A DNA stretch of 64,000 nucleotides from Oxytricha trifallax (GCA_000711775.1 ARYC01000340.1:1-64000); one strand, 5' to 3'. Shown: positions 48,485-59,161, counted from the first letter of the stretch. Program-made: numbers and translations. Notes: a model not told the origin generated them from the letters alone.

Positions 48485-51400
48485 TCATTTTATAAACAAA
48501 TAAATAATTTAATTTTTAATTTTATAACAGTATGAGTTGAAATTTTGAAAATCGTAGTAATTTTTTTATCTTTATGATTTACAATTAATTGTAATTAAAT
48601 GACATTGCATTCTATTAGTAAAATTATTGCTGTTATTACTATGTTAGTAGCCGCTTCTACCTCATCTTTAATTAATACCAGTGTTATAAGTATTATAGTA
48701 TTGATTGGAATTATTGTAACTCTCTTACTGCTGCTAATTATTGTCGAAATATTCCTTTGGAAGTTATTTCAGAGTTTCAGTTTCTGTTAAATAATTACTA
48801 ACTATTAGGGCTTCTGATGTTATCAGTGTCTCTGACATTATTGAGTGGTGGTTTCTTGCACATTGCCATGCTTAAATAGCTGTCGTCTTTGTAGGAATGA
48901 TGACCTGACATTATCTGAAATTTAGCTTAATGTTTCATTGTCGTAGTTTTATTGGCTAAACATTGTAATTGGTATTTACATTTAATTAAATCTATTGGGA
49001 ATTGTTTATACTTATTCTAGAGATTGATGGCACCTCTACAGCTTTAGTTATAGCTGCCTCTACCATAATTTTAATTGGATATTGGTCATTAATCTTTGAA
49101 AATAGATTATGATAAATTATAAATCAATGGAAAAGATATAATTAACATTAATATGGAATTGATTCAACTTTTAAAGAGTATCTACTATAAATCAGAAGAC
49201 TAAATATTATTAATACCAAATGTGTGTTTATAATATTAATTTAATTCATGATAATCTGTAATCTATAACAATAAACATTTTACCTGTCTCTATTATTATA
49301 AGTATTTTTAAATTTTAATGTATTAAAAACTTGAAAACCACAGAGATTAAATACGCAGAGGTGAAAGGAATAATAAAAATTCAAAGTATACTCAATTAAA
49401 TATATTAAAATCATTATTTTACTCATTGCAGAATAATAATTGATTCAATTAATTTAAATAAATGAAAGTAAAATAAAAAATAAATTAATAAAAATCTATA
49501 TTTAATAGCATAAATCATGATATATTTAATTCACATTACTTGTTTATAAGTAATTTAATTTGCATTATTATGTTTCATTACAGTATTTGGGTTTAATTAT
49601 TTATTTTGATCACGATTCTTTTGTATTTTATCAATATTTAAATCAATTCTTTTCCTTACACTATAATCGAAGCAATCATGATTTCTATTACCTTGTGGAT
49701 ACTAGCTACTAGATATCATTACCTCCTTGGTACCATCTTCTGCCTGTACAGTGGTTCTATGAATAATTATAGTATATCTTATCGTTGTTAGCATTCATTA
49801 TAAGATTTATTCTGATTCTATCTCTACTAGTAGTTGCCATTGCTTGTGTTACTGTGATGCGATTCAAGCCATTATTACTTTAGTTATCGTTTTCTCGCTA
49901 TTCTCTCACTTAATGTTAATTTTACTTACTTTCAATGACAATTCTCACACCTGCATTGTAGTTTTTTCTATTTCCCTACTCATTAGCTTCTAAATTTTGC
50001 TAATGATTCTTGAAGAATTTAGGTTTTCATGACGACGTTAATCTAGTAGCCAGCACTGTCATGTTTTGGGATATTTGCGGCTGTTTAATCACTTCTCTCT
50101 GATCATAATATTCATCATATCCTGTTATCGTACTTATGTTGCTTAGCATTCTCAGGTATCTGCTGTGTCTGATTGTTAATAACTCCTGTCCTTGTTTTTG
50201 AAGTTATTATTGCAGGAATTTCCTTAGTATACCTTTTTAAAATCCTCTCTATCATAATGTTGTTGTAAATAGCGATGATGTTTATCATTACGATCATGAT
50301 AATTTTGATAATCTTTCTATTTTAACTGATAAACCTTGCCGTCTCTACGATTATTACATTATTCCTATTCATCATCGTTGTTAAGTGCTCTAACAGAGAT
50401 ACCACTCCACACCCAAAAAAAATATACTATTTCATATCAAATTTTTAATCATTGAGACCTGAATCTACTTCATTGTGCCTTTATTAGATATTTAATAGTA
50501 AGATTATTATTAATTATTGATTTATTTTAATTTAATCTCTAAATTCGACCAATTTTTATAAATCCTTTTATATTTACAAATATTTATTAAAATTTAAATC
50601 TCTCAAATCATTCCACTCGATCTTATTCGGAATAGCAGAGGGATCAAATTTTAACTTGTTAAAAAAGAATAATTTTTTAGAGGTGGGAGGGTGGTAGTGA
50701 AGAGGCATGGGGATGGGGTGGGAGCGTATCGGTTAGAACAGTTAAAAACTCTAGTATTTAGGTATTTATTAAAACTTATCTTTGATTTTCAAAGCCATTT
50801 TATATAATCTTATATCGTACTGTTTATCACCTTCATGAATCCATGATTATCATAGTTTCTATTGTCAAAGTAGTTTCTTTCATCACCATAATATTTGTAG
50901 TTTTTCTGCTATTATTTTCTTTTAAATTCTTATCTTAGTACTATGTCTGAAATTCTCTCTCTTTCTACTATTCTTTAATATCATTCTCTTTCATTTTTGC
51001 CTAATGATAAAAGTATTTTACAAATAAATTATCTGGGAAATTTAAAAAAGTGCTGGATTTATGTAATGGTCTTGAATTTTATGCAATTTTTCGTATATAA
51101 TCTTTTGCTTCTTCTTTTTCTATAACTGAGGAAAACAAGCGTATCTTATCTGGTAAGAGTGTACTTTTGATATCACTCTAGCGAGCATTTCTGAAAGTGT
51201 TAAGAATACACGTTTTTCCTGTTTCTTTTAAATATGGGGTCTCTAGAGATCTAAAAGATGTTAATCTTAAACTTGAAACCTCTTTCGTCTGCATCCTCCT
51301 AGTCGATTATTTACATGTAGAATTTATTATCTTTCTTTGAAGTGGTATTTCCTGGAGTTTGACTCCATGTAAACGATGGCTTCATCAAACCTGGGTATAG

Positions 51401-51832
51401 GTACAAACTTTCATGTTCTTGTTTATAAAATCTCACTCTGCGTTCTCGGACCTAACCTCTTAGAGGGAGATTTTGCTTATAAAAATCGTGATCCTGAATA
51501 ATTTATTAGCCATTATGTCTGCAGCCCATAGAATTAGCTTTATAATAGATATTTTATGGGTCTTATTGACTATTCTATTGACCTATAAGAGGTATTATTT
51601 AGTAAATATTTAAATAAATTAATTGATAAAATTTAGTCCTCAATCTTGGCATAAGAAAACATACCATTGCCTTCAATATAATCATTCTCTTGATCAAGAA
51701 TATGTTTGATATATTTCTGCATATCCTGTAAGGTCTAAGATATATATTTTTACTTGATGAGCACTTTTACAAGACTATCTCTTAATCATCATCTTCCTCA
51801 TCGTCATCTTCTTATTAATTACAGTTTTCCAT
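48485..51832 (-). CDS. Gene C: multi-MDS gene, acidic N-terminus and Asn/Gln/Tyr-rich C-terminal half
   Basis: Minus strand, TAA/TAG=Gln. ATG at 51830-51832 opens MENCNQQEDDDEEDDDQEIV. A 7-bp IES (AAGT pointers) leads into QTLQDMQKYIKHILDQENDY, and an 82-nt intron (51583-51664) to NSQQDPQNIYYKANSMGCRH, NLPLRGQVRERRVRFYKQEH and LMKPSFTWSQTPGNTTSKK. A 12-bp IES (GAGG) leads to RSLETPYLKETGKTCILNTF and PDKIRLFSSVIEKEEAKDYI. The tail is Asn/Gln/Tyr-rich: YYGDERNYFDNRNYDN, DYQNYHDRNDKHHRYLQQHY, NANNDKIYYNYSQNHCTGRR, FDNNQQQQESYNNSNQYYNT and GYQHSNNSNNFTNRMQ. The proposed stop is TGA at 48485. Some joins in the tail (50420-50790, 49110-49525) are unresolved, and it could be two genes. Prion-like composition fits an RNA-associated protein, but no domain is recognised. 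Confidence 0.55.
48659..48664. other. Candidate micro-IES (6 bp) in gene C, pointer AGA (TCT on +)
   Basis: TCT lies at 48656-48658 and 48665-48667. Removing 9 bp deletes the in-frame TGA and leaves TGINQRSGYQHSNNS continuous. Confidence 0.35.
50838..50841. other. Candidate micro-IES (4 bp) in gene C, pointer CATG
   Basis: CATG lies at 50834-50837 and 50842-50845. Removing 8 bp changes frame so that NYFDNRNYDNHE continues into GDKQYDIRLYKMALKIKDKF. Confidence 0.45.
50928..50937. other. Tandem TAAGA pair in gene C (zero-length IES or frameshift)
   Basis: On the minus strand TAAGATAAGA. Dropping one copy moves the frame from the QTQYQ segment into NYKYYGDERNYFDN. Either an IES of 0 bp with a 5-bp pointer, or a plain 5-bp duplication. 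Confidence 0.35.
51283..51294. other. Candidate IES (12 bp) in gene C, pointer GAGG (CCTC on +)
   Basis: CCTC lies at 51279-51282 and 51295-51298. Removal joins FYMQIIDQE to VSSLRLTSFRSLETP. An alternative that also keeps the frame is a 22-nt GT-AG intron just downstream (about 51256-51277); the sequence alone cannot separate the two. Confidence 0.4.
51583..51664 (-). other. Intron of gene C, 82 nt
   Basis: The donor GTATGT, a TACTAA-like branch site and the acceptor CTTATAG are all canonical. The phase-1 join is YIEGN to GQQNSQQDPQ. Same length as the intron of gene A. Confidence 0.7.
51756..51762. other. Micro-IES (7 bp) in gene C, pointer AAGT (ACTT on +)
   Basis: ACTT lies at 51752-51755 and 51763-51766. 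Removing 11 bp joins QEIVLQK to QKYISQTLQDMQKYIK. The unspliced alternative needs a non-canonical intron. Confidence 0.55.
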
Positions 51833-51848
51833 AGTAACGAGTTAATAA

Positions 51849-52036
51849 ATGAGTTCTTTTTGTATAATAACCTTAAAAATAAATACTTACTATTGTCATA
51901 TTGATGCTTAAATTACTACTAAGAATGTTGAGGATTGCCTTGGAAATGATGTTATTGATGTGGCTGTTGAGAATCACCAATCTGGAAATGATTGTTTTAT
52001 TGAACTTAAAATTAATAAGACTGTGAATTTAACATG
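51849..52036 (+). CDS. Short divergent ORF next to gene C, unknown
   Basis: ATG at 51849 and TGA at 52034-52036, about 62 codons. The second half is acidic and protein-like (NVEDCLGNDVIDVAVENHQS). It starts only 16 bp from the gene C start on the other strand, so the ATG may not be the real one. It could be an MDS of a plus-strand gene. Confidence 0.3.
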
Positions 52037-52359
52037 ATTGTTGAAATAAAATTAATATTGAGTTCAATTATTCTTTTTTATAAACATTTTTAATAACTAG
52101 ATATTATTAATTTACAGACTGCTTGTTAACAAATATCATTAGTCACTGATTCTAGATATTTTTATTGATATAACAAAAATCAATTATTCTTAAAGTCAGA
52201 ATGAGTATTTTTTTAATATTATTAAAAATTGGAGTCCCTAGAATAATAAAACTTACTATTTATGCTAATGTTGTAAATATTTAATACAATTTATCTCTTT
52301 TAGGAGAGATTTATGCACTATATAAGCGATAATTTATTTGATATTTTTAAATTATATAA

Positions 52360-52587
52360 ATGACAGCAGATCCTGATACTCTTAAGATATCTAGCCTAAA
52401 GACATTCAAAAATCTTGAAGATACTTGCACACTTAATAAATTACAAAAATAATTAAAGTTTCTAATTGATAAGTAGTTTCCAAAAAGACTAAATTATCTG
52501 CATTATTCGTAATTATCATTATAATGCGAGAAATACAAAGCAAATTAAATATCATTATATATATATTATTTACTCATTTTTGCCTGA
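52360..52587 (+). CDS. Possible first MDS of a plus-strand gene, unknown
   Basis: ATG at 52360 (MTADPDTLKISSLKTFKNLE, then DTCTLNKLQKQLKFLIDKQF) and TGA at 52585-52587. The composition changes from soluble, Lys/Leu-rich to AT-rich near 52540, where an IES probably begins. No family recognised. Confidence 0.4.
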
Positions 52588-53118
52588 ATATTTGATGTTT
52601 TAAATTGCAAACAACAGAATTACAAGTTCAAATATAAATGTATGTCTTTAGAATTTAAAATCTTACTATATTTCAAAATAATGAATAAGACTTATTATAT
52701 TTAATAATTGATTTATAGTGGCTCATTCTAAAATTGAAATTTTTCAAAATATTATTTTTAGAAAGATATTTCAGTTTCAATTACTAGTTGTGGTGGTTAC
52801 TAATCTAAGCAGTGCTTAGTCATTTATTTCCCGTTTGCTCACCTTAGTTTTATAATAAATGTAAAATAGATGAGAGCATTTTCGTTGTCTGTTAAATAGT
52901 TTATTTATATAACTATATTGTTTTAATGTTTGTCTTTATTAAAAGATAAAACTAATAATTGATACAGAGGTATTGTTAAAAAGGCTAAATATTTTGATAA
53001 ATATTTTATTGCTGTTCTTTCTTATATTATTTTACTGAATAAAATCAATTATATTCAGATATTAATCTAAAAATTGAATGAATGAGAAGTTAATAATTAA
53101 TATCATATAATAAAAAAA
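52588..53118. other. AT-rich stretch, nothing supported
   Basis: Probably IES or intergenic DNA. A slightly GC-richer patch at 52770-52860 has no convincing frame. Confidence 0.45.
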
Positions 53119-53983
53119 ATGACTTCAAAGAGACATTCAACTTTCCAAATCAAATCCTTGAAAAAACAAGGAATTAATCAATTTGCCGCTATGAATTTAA
53201 TTAGATAACATTCAAATTTAAAATAGATTACAAACATACATCATTTCTATATTGCTTCAATTTTATATAGATTAATAAGATCTGAAAAATCAAAGAGCAA
53301 TTCAAGTAACTATAGAAAAGAGGAGAACTCACCAATATTTCACAACTAAAATTTGGACAGTGAAAGATTGAAGAAGCTCATTTTTATAGATATAGAAATA
53401 AAAATCTAAATTGAAAACCAACCAGAGTTTAAATAGAATTTAAAAATAGAAAATAAAAGCTGTTATAATAAGCTTGAATTCTAATTAAATATATGTTAAC
53501 CTGAACTCAAGCTTAAATTAACTTAAGAATACCGCGTTTAATAATCAGAGTAAATTTAAAAATAAATACTATTTATAGCCCAGCTAAATAAAGGCAAATT
53601 ATTATGTTTTTCACTCAAAAACTATGACGATGCAATTATCAAATGAAGAATCTCAAACATTCCAGGATAGTAGTGAATATCTCAAAACACAAGGAATAAA
53701 AACTGGATTACACAAATTTGTTTAGAACATACTAAAGGCAGTTTATATTGAGAAAACTCAGGAAAAATTCAAGAGGGAAAATAAGTAAAGGAAAGACATG
53801 ATAAAATCAATAAAAGAATAAAATTAAAGGAGAGCAGACATCTCAATTAAGAGCTATGGAATAAAAAAAGAGAGCATGATAAATAAAAAGAATATAAATT
53901 GTTGTAAGAATTAAATTCAAGTAGAATAAAATACTTTTTACAAGAATCAGAAATGTATTTCTAAAAATAGTTATATTGTTTGA
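53119..53983 (+). CDS. Lys/Gln-rich coding-like region, unknown
   Basis: ATG at 53119 opens MTSKRHSTFQIKSLKKQGIN and runs about 175 codons to TGA near 53644, rich in Lys, Gln and Ile. An overlapping frame then reads SNEESQTFQDSSEYLKTQ and ENKQRKDMIKSIKEQNQRRA to TGA at 53981-53983. An IES or frame change around 53610-53660 probably links them; a TCAAA pair there gives one possible join, but to a third frame. AT-rich and without homology, so this could be chance. Confidence 0.3.
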
Positions 53984-55095
53984 TTACTTTCTTTCATATA
54001 TATCTCAATTTTTCTCATACTTAGGTCCCTTGACCTGTATTTTCTGTTCTATTGTAAGCTATGTGTCTTGTTTTTTCCCAACTTATATTATATCGAACAT
54101 CTGTAAAATTGAAATTTTAAATATCTTTCTTGTAACTTGCTATTTTTGTGTTTCTACAGGCTTCTTTTGCTTGAGTAATAATAGATTTTCATTTAATCTT
54201 AATCAATTTAATTATAATATATCAATTTTCTATTATAAGTTGTAATAAGATGAAGCCAATAGATATCAAGAATTAGTTATCTAATATGAACAAAAAGAAC
54301 TATTTATATTGGTTGAAATGTGTCTAGCCTCCATATTCATTTCAAGCCCAATTTAAAACAGAAATTAATTTAAAAGCTCTAAAATCTTGATGCAAAGCTT
54401 TTTTTATAAATCGACAACTTTGAAAAAAGTGAAGAAAGATTAAATTATTTTCAGCTTCATCAGTGAACTTTTCACAAAAACGAAGCATTAGTAAGTATAA
54501 GAGTAGCCAAGAAATCGACAACTAGACCTAAGTTAAATTGTGTTTCTAATACCTAAAGTGTAAAAGTTTTGAAAATAAATTTAATAGCTTCCACTAAAAA
54601 AGCGCATTATGAGTGCAGTTTGAAGATCAACCATTATGTAGCAATCTATAAACTTCCAGCGAGAGTTTAAATTATTCAAATTAGAAAGAGTGAAGCCAAA
54701 CTTTAACCTTTTCTTTCTTAATCTACTTTAGCCAAGCAAGCACATGAATGAAAATTAACAAGAAGACCAAGTCTTTACAATAGTTCATAAACTTAAAACA
54801 AGCTCTTTCAAGCGGTGATTAATTTTATATTCGAGGCACATTCGACGATTAATATGTTTAAACTTGTTAAGAAGTATTTGAATTGAGGATAACAGGAAAT
54901 TACTTTATCAAAAAGAATAAATTATGGACAAAAAGCTTGAGTTTTCGTTTTCTAATACAGCCACTGAGGACACTGTGCAGGAAATACTGATCTTATAAGA
55001 GTAGATTACTCATGATAAAAACTTGCCGTTAATTGCATCAATAAAAGATAAAATAAAGATTATAAGTTTGATTCTTTCGTTAAAATGAAATAGAA
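53976..55095 (+). CDS. Coding-like fragments, several frames, unknown
   Basis: Successive plus-strand frames look coding: 54250-54395 (NKKNYLYWLKCVQPPYSFQA), 54395-54480 (FEKSEERLNYFQLH), 54470-54890 (VAKKSTTRPKLNCVSNTQ, KKAHYECSLKINHYVAIYKL) and 54905-55095 (MDKKLEFSFSNTATEDTVQE, then ILILQEQITHDKNLPLIASI). An ATGA/TGAA tandem near 54745 is pointer-like. The hydrophobic frame from 53976 is less convincing. It may be one gene in at least four MDSs; the joins are not settled. Confidence 0.35.
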
Positions 55096-55423
55096 TCTGA
55101 GTCATTCTAATAAAATAATTAAAATAAAAAACTTTATATATAAATAATTAAATTATTTATATAATTTCAATAATAAAATATATATATATAGAGATTATTT
55201 TAATATAATATTCTCGAAATTATGTCCTCATTAAATAATCTAATTAAATTTAAACTTATAATGGAATATAAATTTCTTTAAAATGAAGGATTTAATAAAA
55301 AATTCTGTATTTTGAGCGAAAATTAATATCTGTTTAAATTATTTTTACCTCTCCTTAAATTTTCAATCAATTATTTAAAACATACTAACATAAAATGGAT
55401 CTATCAATATAATAAGGTGATTA

Positions 55424-56470
55424 ATGGACAGTGTATTCAAATAAAATTAATATGGTTTAACTCAAAATTTTTCTCTAACAAACATTCAATACTTCCTAGA
55501 GTAACTACAAAAAAAGAAATTTACTGAAACAGTTTTCGTAAATATTTGGAAAGATCAAAACGCAAAACTCATTAGTTAATAAGTGCAAAGTGGTGAGGTC
55601 AGGAACAACCACACTTTGTTTTTTGATAATCGATAAAAAAAAGAAGATCATAGAGGATATGTGAAATGTCAAAAATGAAGCTTAACATTATAAGCATAAG
55701 AAAGACATCAGAGTAAGGCTTAGAAGAGTAATTTCATCTTACATTAATTATAATTTCTTGCACTTTTCAAGCACAATTATAAGTATATAATATTAAAAAT
55801 ATATTTATAAGTTATGCTTCAACAAAACTTTAGAAAGATCAATTAGAGATAATTAACTCCAAAGTTTATTTGAAAATTTACAGAACTTTAAAGGAATCAA
55901 TAACGATTAAATTAAAGTAGTTAGTAAATGGCTTCTCAAATCATTATAACGATTCTTAGACAGTGACTAGCTTTTTGCTAATCTTAAATAAATAAAGCAT
56001 AAACAAGAACTACCCGTAGTAATAGATTAACTCGATTGATTTAGATGCGTATTATATTGTTGAAGCATCCATTGCAAATCTAATAATATCTAAGTATCGC
56101 TCTGACTAATAGCATGCCAAAAACTAAGCAATTATTTTATCATATTTCTTAATGTTAAACTTTATTTTAACTCCCGATTCAAATATCTCCAATGAGATGC
56201 TGCCAAAGCTCAAGATAAAATAGCATCAAATGACTAGTCACATTAAATGAAGGAAGGATTGTTGCTGTTAAATAAGTGCAAGGACCATTTCAAAATGGTG
56301 AAGAGATTTAAGAAAATGCTGGGTAACTTGGAGATGATGGGTGCAGCAGAGTCAGGCTAAATGAGAGTGATGTGGGGAATAAGCTTTATATGAGGAGACT
56401 TGAGAAAGAACGAGTTATAAGGCCACAACTTAAGATGGCTAAGGAATTACTGACCCTTTTTGTTTTAATT
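55424..56470 (+). CDS. Gene D: multi-MDS gene, unknown protein
   Basis: ATG at 55424 gives MDSVFKQNQYGLTQNFSLTN, FTETVFVNIWKDQNAKLISQ and RNNHTLFFDNRQKKEDHRGY. A 3-bp IES with ATGT pointers then leads to VKNEAQHYKHKKDIRVRLRR. After AT-rich DNA (about 55735-55800) the frame resumes with TLERSIRDNQLQSLFENLQN, KWLLKSLQRFLDSDQLFANL and KQELPVVIDQLD, a GATT tandem, then DAYYIVEASIANLIISKYRS and SNISNEMLPKLKI. The last part (56230-56460) is GC-richer and reads well in two frames, so its join is open. Leu/Lys/Asp-rich and helical in character. No family recognised. Confidence 0.5.
55663..55665. other. Candidate 3-bp IES in gene D, pointer ATGT
   Basis: ATGT lies at 55659-55662 and 55666-55669 with 'gaa' between. 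Removing 7 bp deletes an approaching TGA and joins EDHRGY to VKNEAQHYKHKK. Confidence 0.4.
56034..56041. other. Tandem GATT pair in gene D (zero-length IES?)
   Basis: GATTGATT. Dropping one copy removes a TGA and joins VVIDQLD to LDAYYIVEAS in frame. Confidence 0.4.
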
Positions 56471-56790
56471 ATAAATTGTATTGAATTATATAAATTAATA
56501 TGCTTGCATGATTTTAGTTGAAGGGATAAATTTTACTCATGAAATTTTTAATATTTATGCTAATTAATTCATTTAATAGAGTAAAAAAATGAAATAAATT
56601 AAGTTCTTATTAAATATATGCAAATAATATTAATCAAATAAACAATTTTAAATATATAGTAGATAAATTGGAAAAGAAATAAGTTTATTGTTTGTTAATT
56701 ATAAACTTCACTCATTTTGTTTTTACTAATAAGTCACTTATTAAAATATCATTTTACATGTACATACTCCTTTTTTTAACAATTCTTGAA
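56471..56790. other. AT-rich stretch, nothing supported
   Basis: Intergenic or IES. No frame of coding composition. Confidence 0.45.
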
Positions 56791-57165
56791 TTAATTCGTT
56801 TGGAAAAGATTACCAAATACACTCTATAAGCAATTCTTCTAATAACAAGATAATGCTGATGAACATACTGGAGGATCAAGACTAATGCCTAAGAAGAGAT
56901 CCAGGAAATAAATCACTCATGAAAGTAGTTTTACAAATACTTTAACAAAATCTTATTGGAATATCTAATCTTATTCTTTGATTAAGGTGATTTGTAATAA
57001 GCAGCATTAATGATCTAGAAATAAATTACCCTATTTAAAAAGCCAAAAGCCTTTATTAAAAATAAGATTAAAAGCGTGAGCTCTAGCTTAAAATAAAGAG
57101 TTACTAATCATAATTGCTGCTTTAAACTGATACATTTATGCATATTAATGTTTCTTTGGAATAGG
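56791..57165 (+). CDS. Coding-like segments upstream of delta-COP, unknown
   Basis: The frame NQFVWKRLPNTLYKQFFQQQ is joined through TAATGC pointers (56851-56856 and 56883-56888, IES 26 bp) to DNAQEEIQEINHS. After an unresolved TGA it continues as FYKYFNKILLEYLILFFDQG, DLQQAALMIQKQITLFKKPK and FIKNKIKSVSSSLKQRVTN. It precedes the first recognisable delta-COP block at 57179 but does not resemble the delta-COP N-terminus that I know, so it is either a separate gene or a poorly conserved start. Confidence 0.4.
56857..56882. other. IES (26 bp), pointer TAATGC
   Basis: The 6-bp repeat TAATGC lies at 56851-56856 and 56883-56888. Removing 32 bp keeps the frame across FFQQQDNAQEEIQEI. Confidence 0.55.
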
Positions 57166-57175
57166 AATAAAGTGA

Positions 57176-59034
57176 ACGCATATTGAGACAAATAATATTA
57201 AGTGTGTATACTTGTTCAAGAAGCAACAATTTTTTGTCCTCATTACTACTAAAAACTTGAATAGCATAAAGAACTTGGAGATTATTAAACTGCTACATTA
57301 GCTTGTCAATTAGTAGCCCCATTAAGGAAAGAAAAGTAACCAATTAAGCTGTATGAGATTATGATATATCACAGTGATGCTATTTGTATCAGAATGCTTT
57401 ATCTTTTATTTAAATCTGAATTTAAAGTGGTTAAAATTTACTCATTATATAAGTTTGGATGAGAAAACAATCATGATGAAAGCATTTGATTTGATTTTGT
57501 CATTTGATGATGTGATTAGTCTTAGCCATCTTGACTCACAAAACATAAGAAAAAGACTGATGAATAATTCACAAAAAGTTCCTAAGCATACACCAAATAT
57601 TATAGTTAATACATAAAAATGCACTTGAAAAGAGAATTTGAAGCAAAAGACTATGCAAAGGAGTAACAAAAGGAAATAACCAAAAGATAGAACAATCCTG
57701 CTGCTAGAATACTATAATGTGTATCTGTAGCATTGATTATCAGAATAATTAATGAGCTTGTTCAGCTTAAATTAAATATCAAGTCAATGCCCCTCAGTGA
57801 AATGCTTCAGATGGTACTACTGTCCCAACCCAAAAGTTTTAATTATATTTACATATAAAATTATCGTGTTTGCCTTAATCTATGGGTTATATTTCAATTT
57901 ATTATTTAAATACAAGACGATAACACTAATTTATCTCAATCTAGGTAAGCGCCGGGCAAGGCTATGTAACTTGCAAAGCCGAAGAAATATAACGAATTAA
58001 TGAAGTACTTGCAAATAGAGGAATTGTTCACGAAGCCTCAAGACGCCTTGGTTGTAGAGAACTAGGCTTTATAAAAAGAATAAGCTCAATCTTAAAACTC
58101 TCTTACTGAAAATGTTGTAATTAAAGTTGAAGTGAAAAGATTATATTTATATTAAATTTTAACTTATTGCTTATAAATAAGTATATTTTATAAAATAAAT
58201 CTTTAATGAAATAAATATTTGAAAGTAAATTACGCATTGAATAAAGGAGTAAATAGGCAATTTTGAAGTAAACAGCTTTATGTTCTAAACACTTAATGAT
58301 CCTAGGAAAAACAACCTAAATGCTTAGTTATCATTCAACTAAGTCAAGGACTTTAATTTCATATCTCACCCAGAGTTTGATAAGCAATCTTGGACCAAGA
58401 AAAAGGTTAATTATTTTATAAAATATTAAAAGAATAAATTATGAATTATTATTATTTATTAATATACTTTCAAGTTATAGATTATGTCAATAAATGTGAA
58501 TTTAAATCTAAAATATATAATTTATTTATTAAATAAATAATCATTTAAAGACAATCTGAGCATCAGATGCAGATTAAGGTTTCCCAGTACATGCTCGTTT
58601 GGACGCAGTGAGATATAACTATCACTTCTAATATGAAGCAGACCTTCCATTCATAGTCAGTGAGTTTAGTTCAAAGATGAATAAAATAAGTCAGTCATTA
58701 CTCTCGAAATTGAACTTCACCAAAGCTACAATTTAAACTTCAAGTCCCTTGAGAGGGTTACTATAACACTAATGTTTTATTATTAATTGTATATATACAA
58801 TTAATTTATTTTAATTAATATGATTTAACATGGGAGGAGACAAGGCAGTTGACATTGAAAAAGTGAAGAAGGCTAAAAACAGCAATCTAGTGCAGGACCA
58901 GCCAAATAACATGCTATTGTGGGTGCTTAGCAGCTTAGTGGAAGAAGGCAATGCTGTACTCTCGCTCGCTAGTGAAAAGCTAGCATTCGAAGAAATATTC
59001 CAAATTGACATTAGATTTAATGTACATATTGTAT
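57176..59034 (+). CDS. ARCN1: Coatomer subunit delta (delta-COP), split into MDSs
   Basis: Delta-COP is a subunit of the COPI coat on Golgi vesicles (archain; an adaptin medium-chain relative). Blocks matching the family in order: HIETNNIKCVYLFKKQQFFV then LITTKNLNSIKNLEIIKLL (cf. VRYVY...LYMVLITTKNSNILEDLETL); KAFDLILSFDDVISLSHLDS (cf. CFDLIFAFDEIVALGY); LKREFEAKDYAKEQQKEITK; APGKAMQLAKPKKYNELMKY; ENVVIKVEVK; FEVNSFMFQTLNDPRKNNLN then HPEFDKQ (cf. THPNVDKK); and near the end NNMLLWVLSSLVEEGNAVLS, FEEIFQIDIRFN. MDSs are about 57176-57324, 57443-57715, 57950-58137, 58220-58410, 58555-58780 and 58830-59034. The first 50 or so residues and the last 40 or so are not located. The gene name is by homology only. 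Confidence 0.9.
57325..57442. other. IES (118 bp) in delta-COP, pointer CATTA
   Basis: CATTA lies at 57320-57324 and 57443-57447. Removing one copy and the interior gives QLVNQQPHYISLDEKTIMMK, exactly the spacing of delta-COP between its LRLFSRVIPEY and CFDLIFAF blocks. Homology fixes the frame on both sides, so this is the best-supported IES in the window. Confidence 0.85.
58138..58219. other. IES (82 bp) in delta-COP, pointer TGAAA
   Basis: TGAAA lies at 58133-58137 and 58220-58224. The join gives VIKVEVKVNYALNKG, aligned with the KIEEKITLTCGRDG region of delta-COP. The interior is nearly all A+T. Confidence 0.8.
58248..58254. other. Micro-IES (7 bp) in delta-COP, pointer AGG
   Basis: AGG lies at 58245-58247 and 58255-58257. 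Removing 10 bp joins NYALNKG to NFEVNSFMFQTLND, which aligns across the family with a gap of about two residues. An IES this small, supported by homology, makes the other micro-IES calls more believable. Confidence 0.65.
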
Positions 59035-59076
59035 CAATTCTACAAATGCTTAATTGAAAGAACTCCTAAATAATAA

Positions 59077-59078
<2 letters not shown>

Positions 59079-59161
<83 letters not shown>

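Noticed and set aside
48599-48790. Hydrophobic plus-strand ORF starting MTLHSISKIIAVIT
   Set aside because: Complement of the Asn/Gln-rich gene C tail: the AAT/CAA-rich minus strand reads as Ile/Val/Leu on the plus strand.
51256-51277. 22-nt GT-AG intron in gene C
   Set aside because: It also keeps the frame, but the GAGG-pointer IES just upstream (51283-51294) does too. I reported the IES as the favoured but unproved choice.
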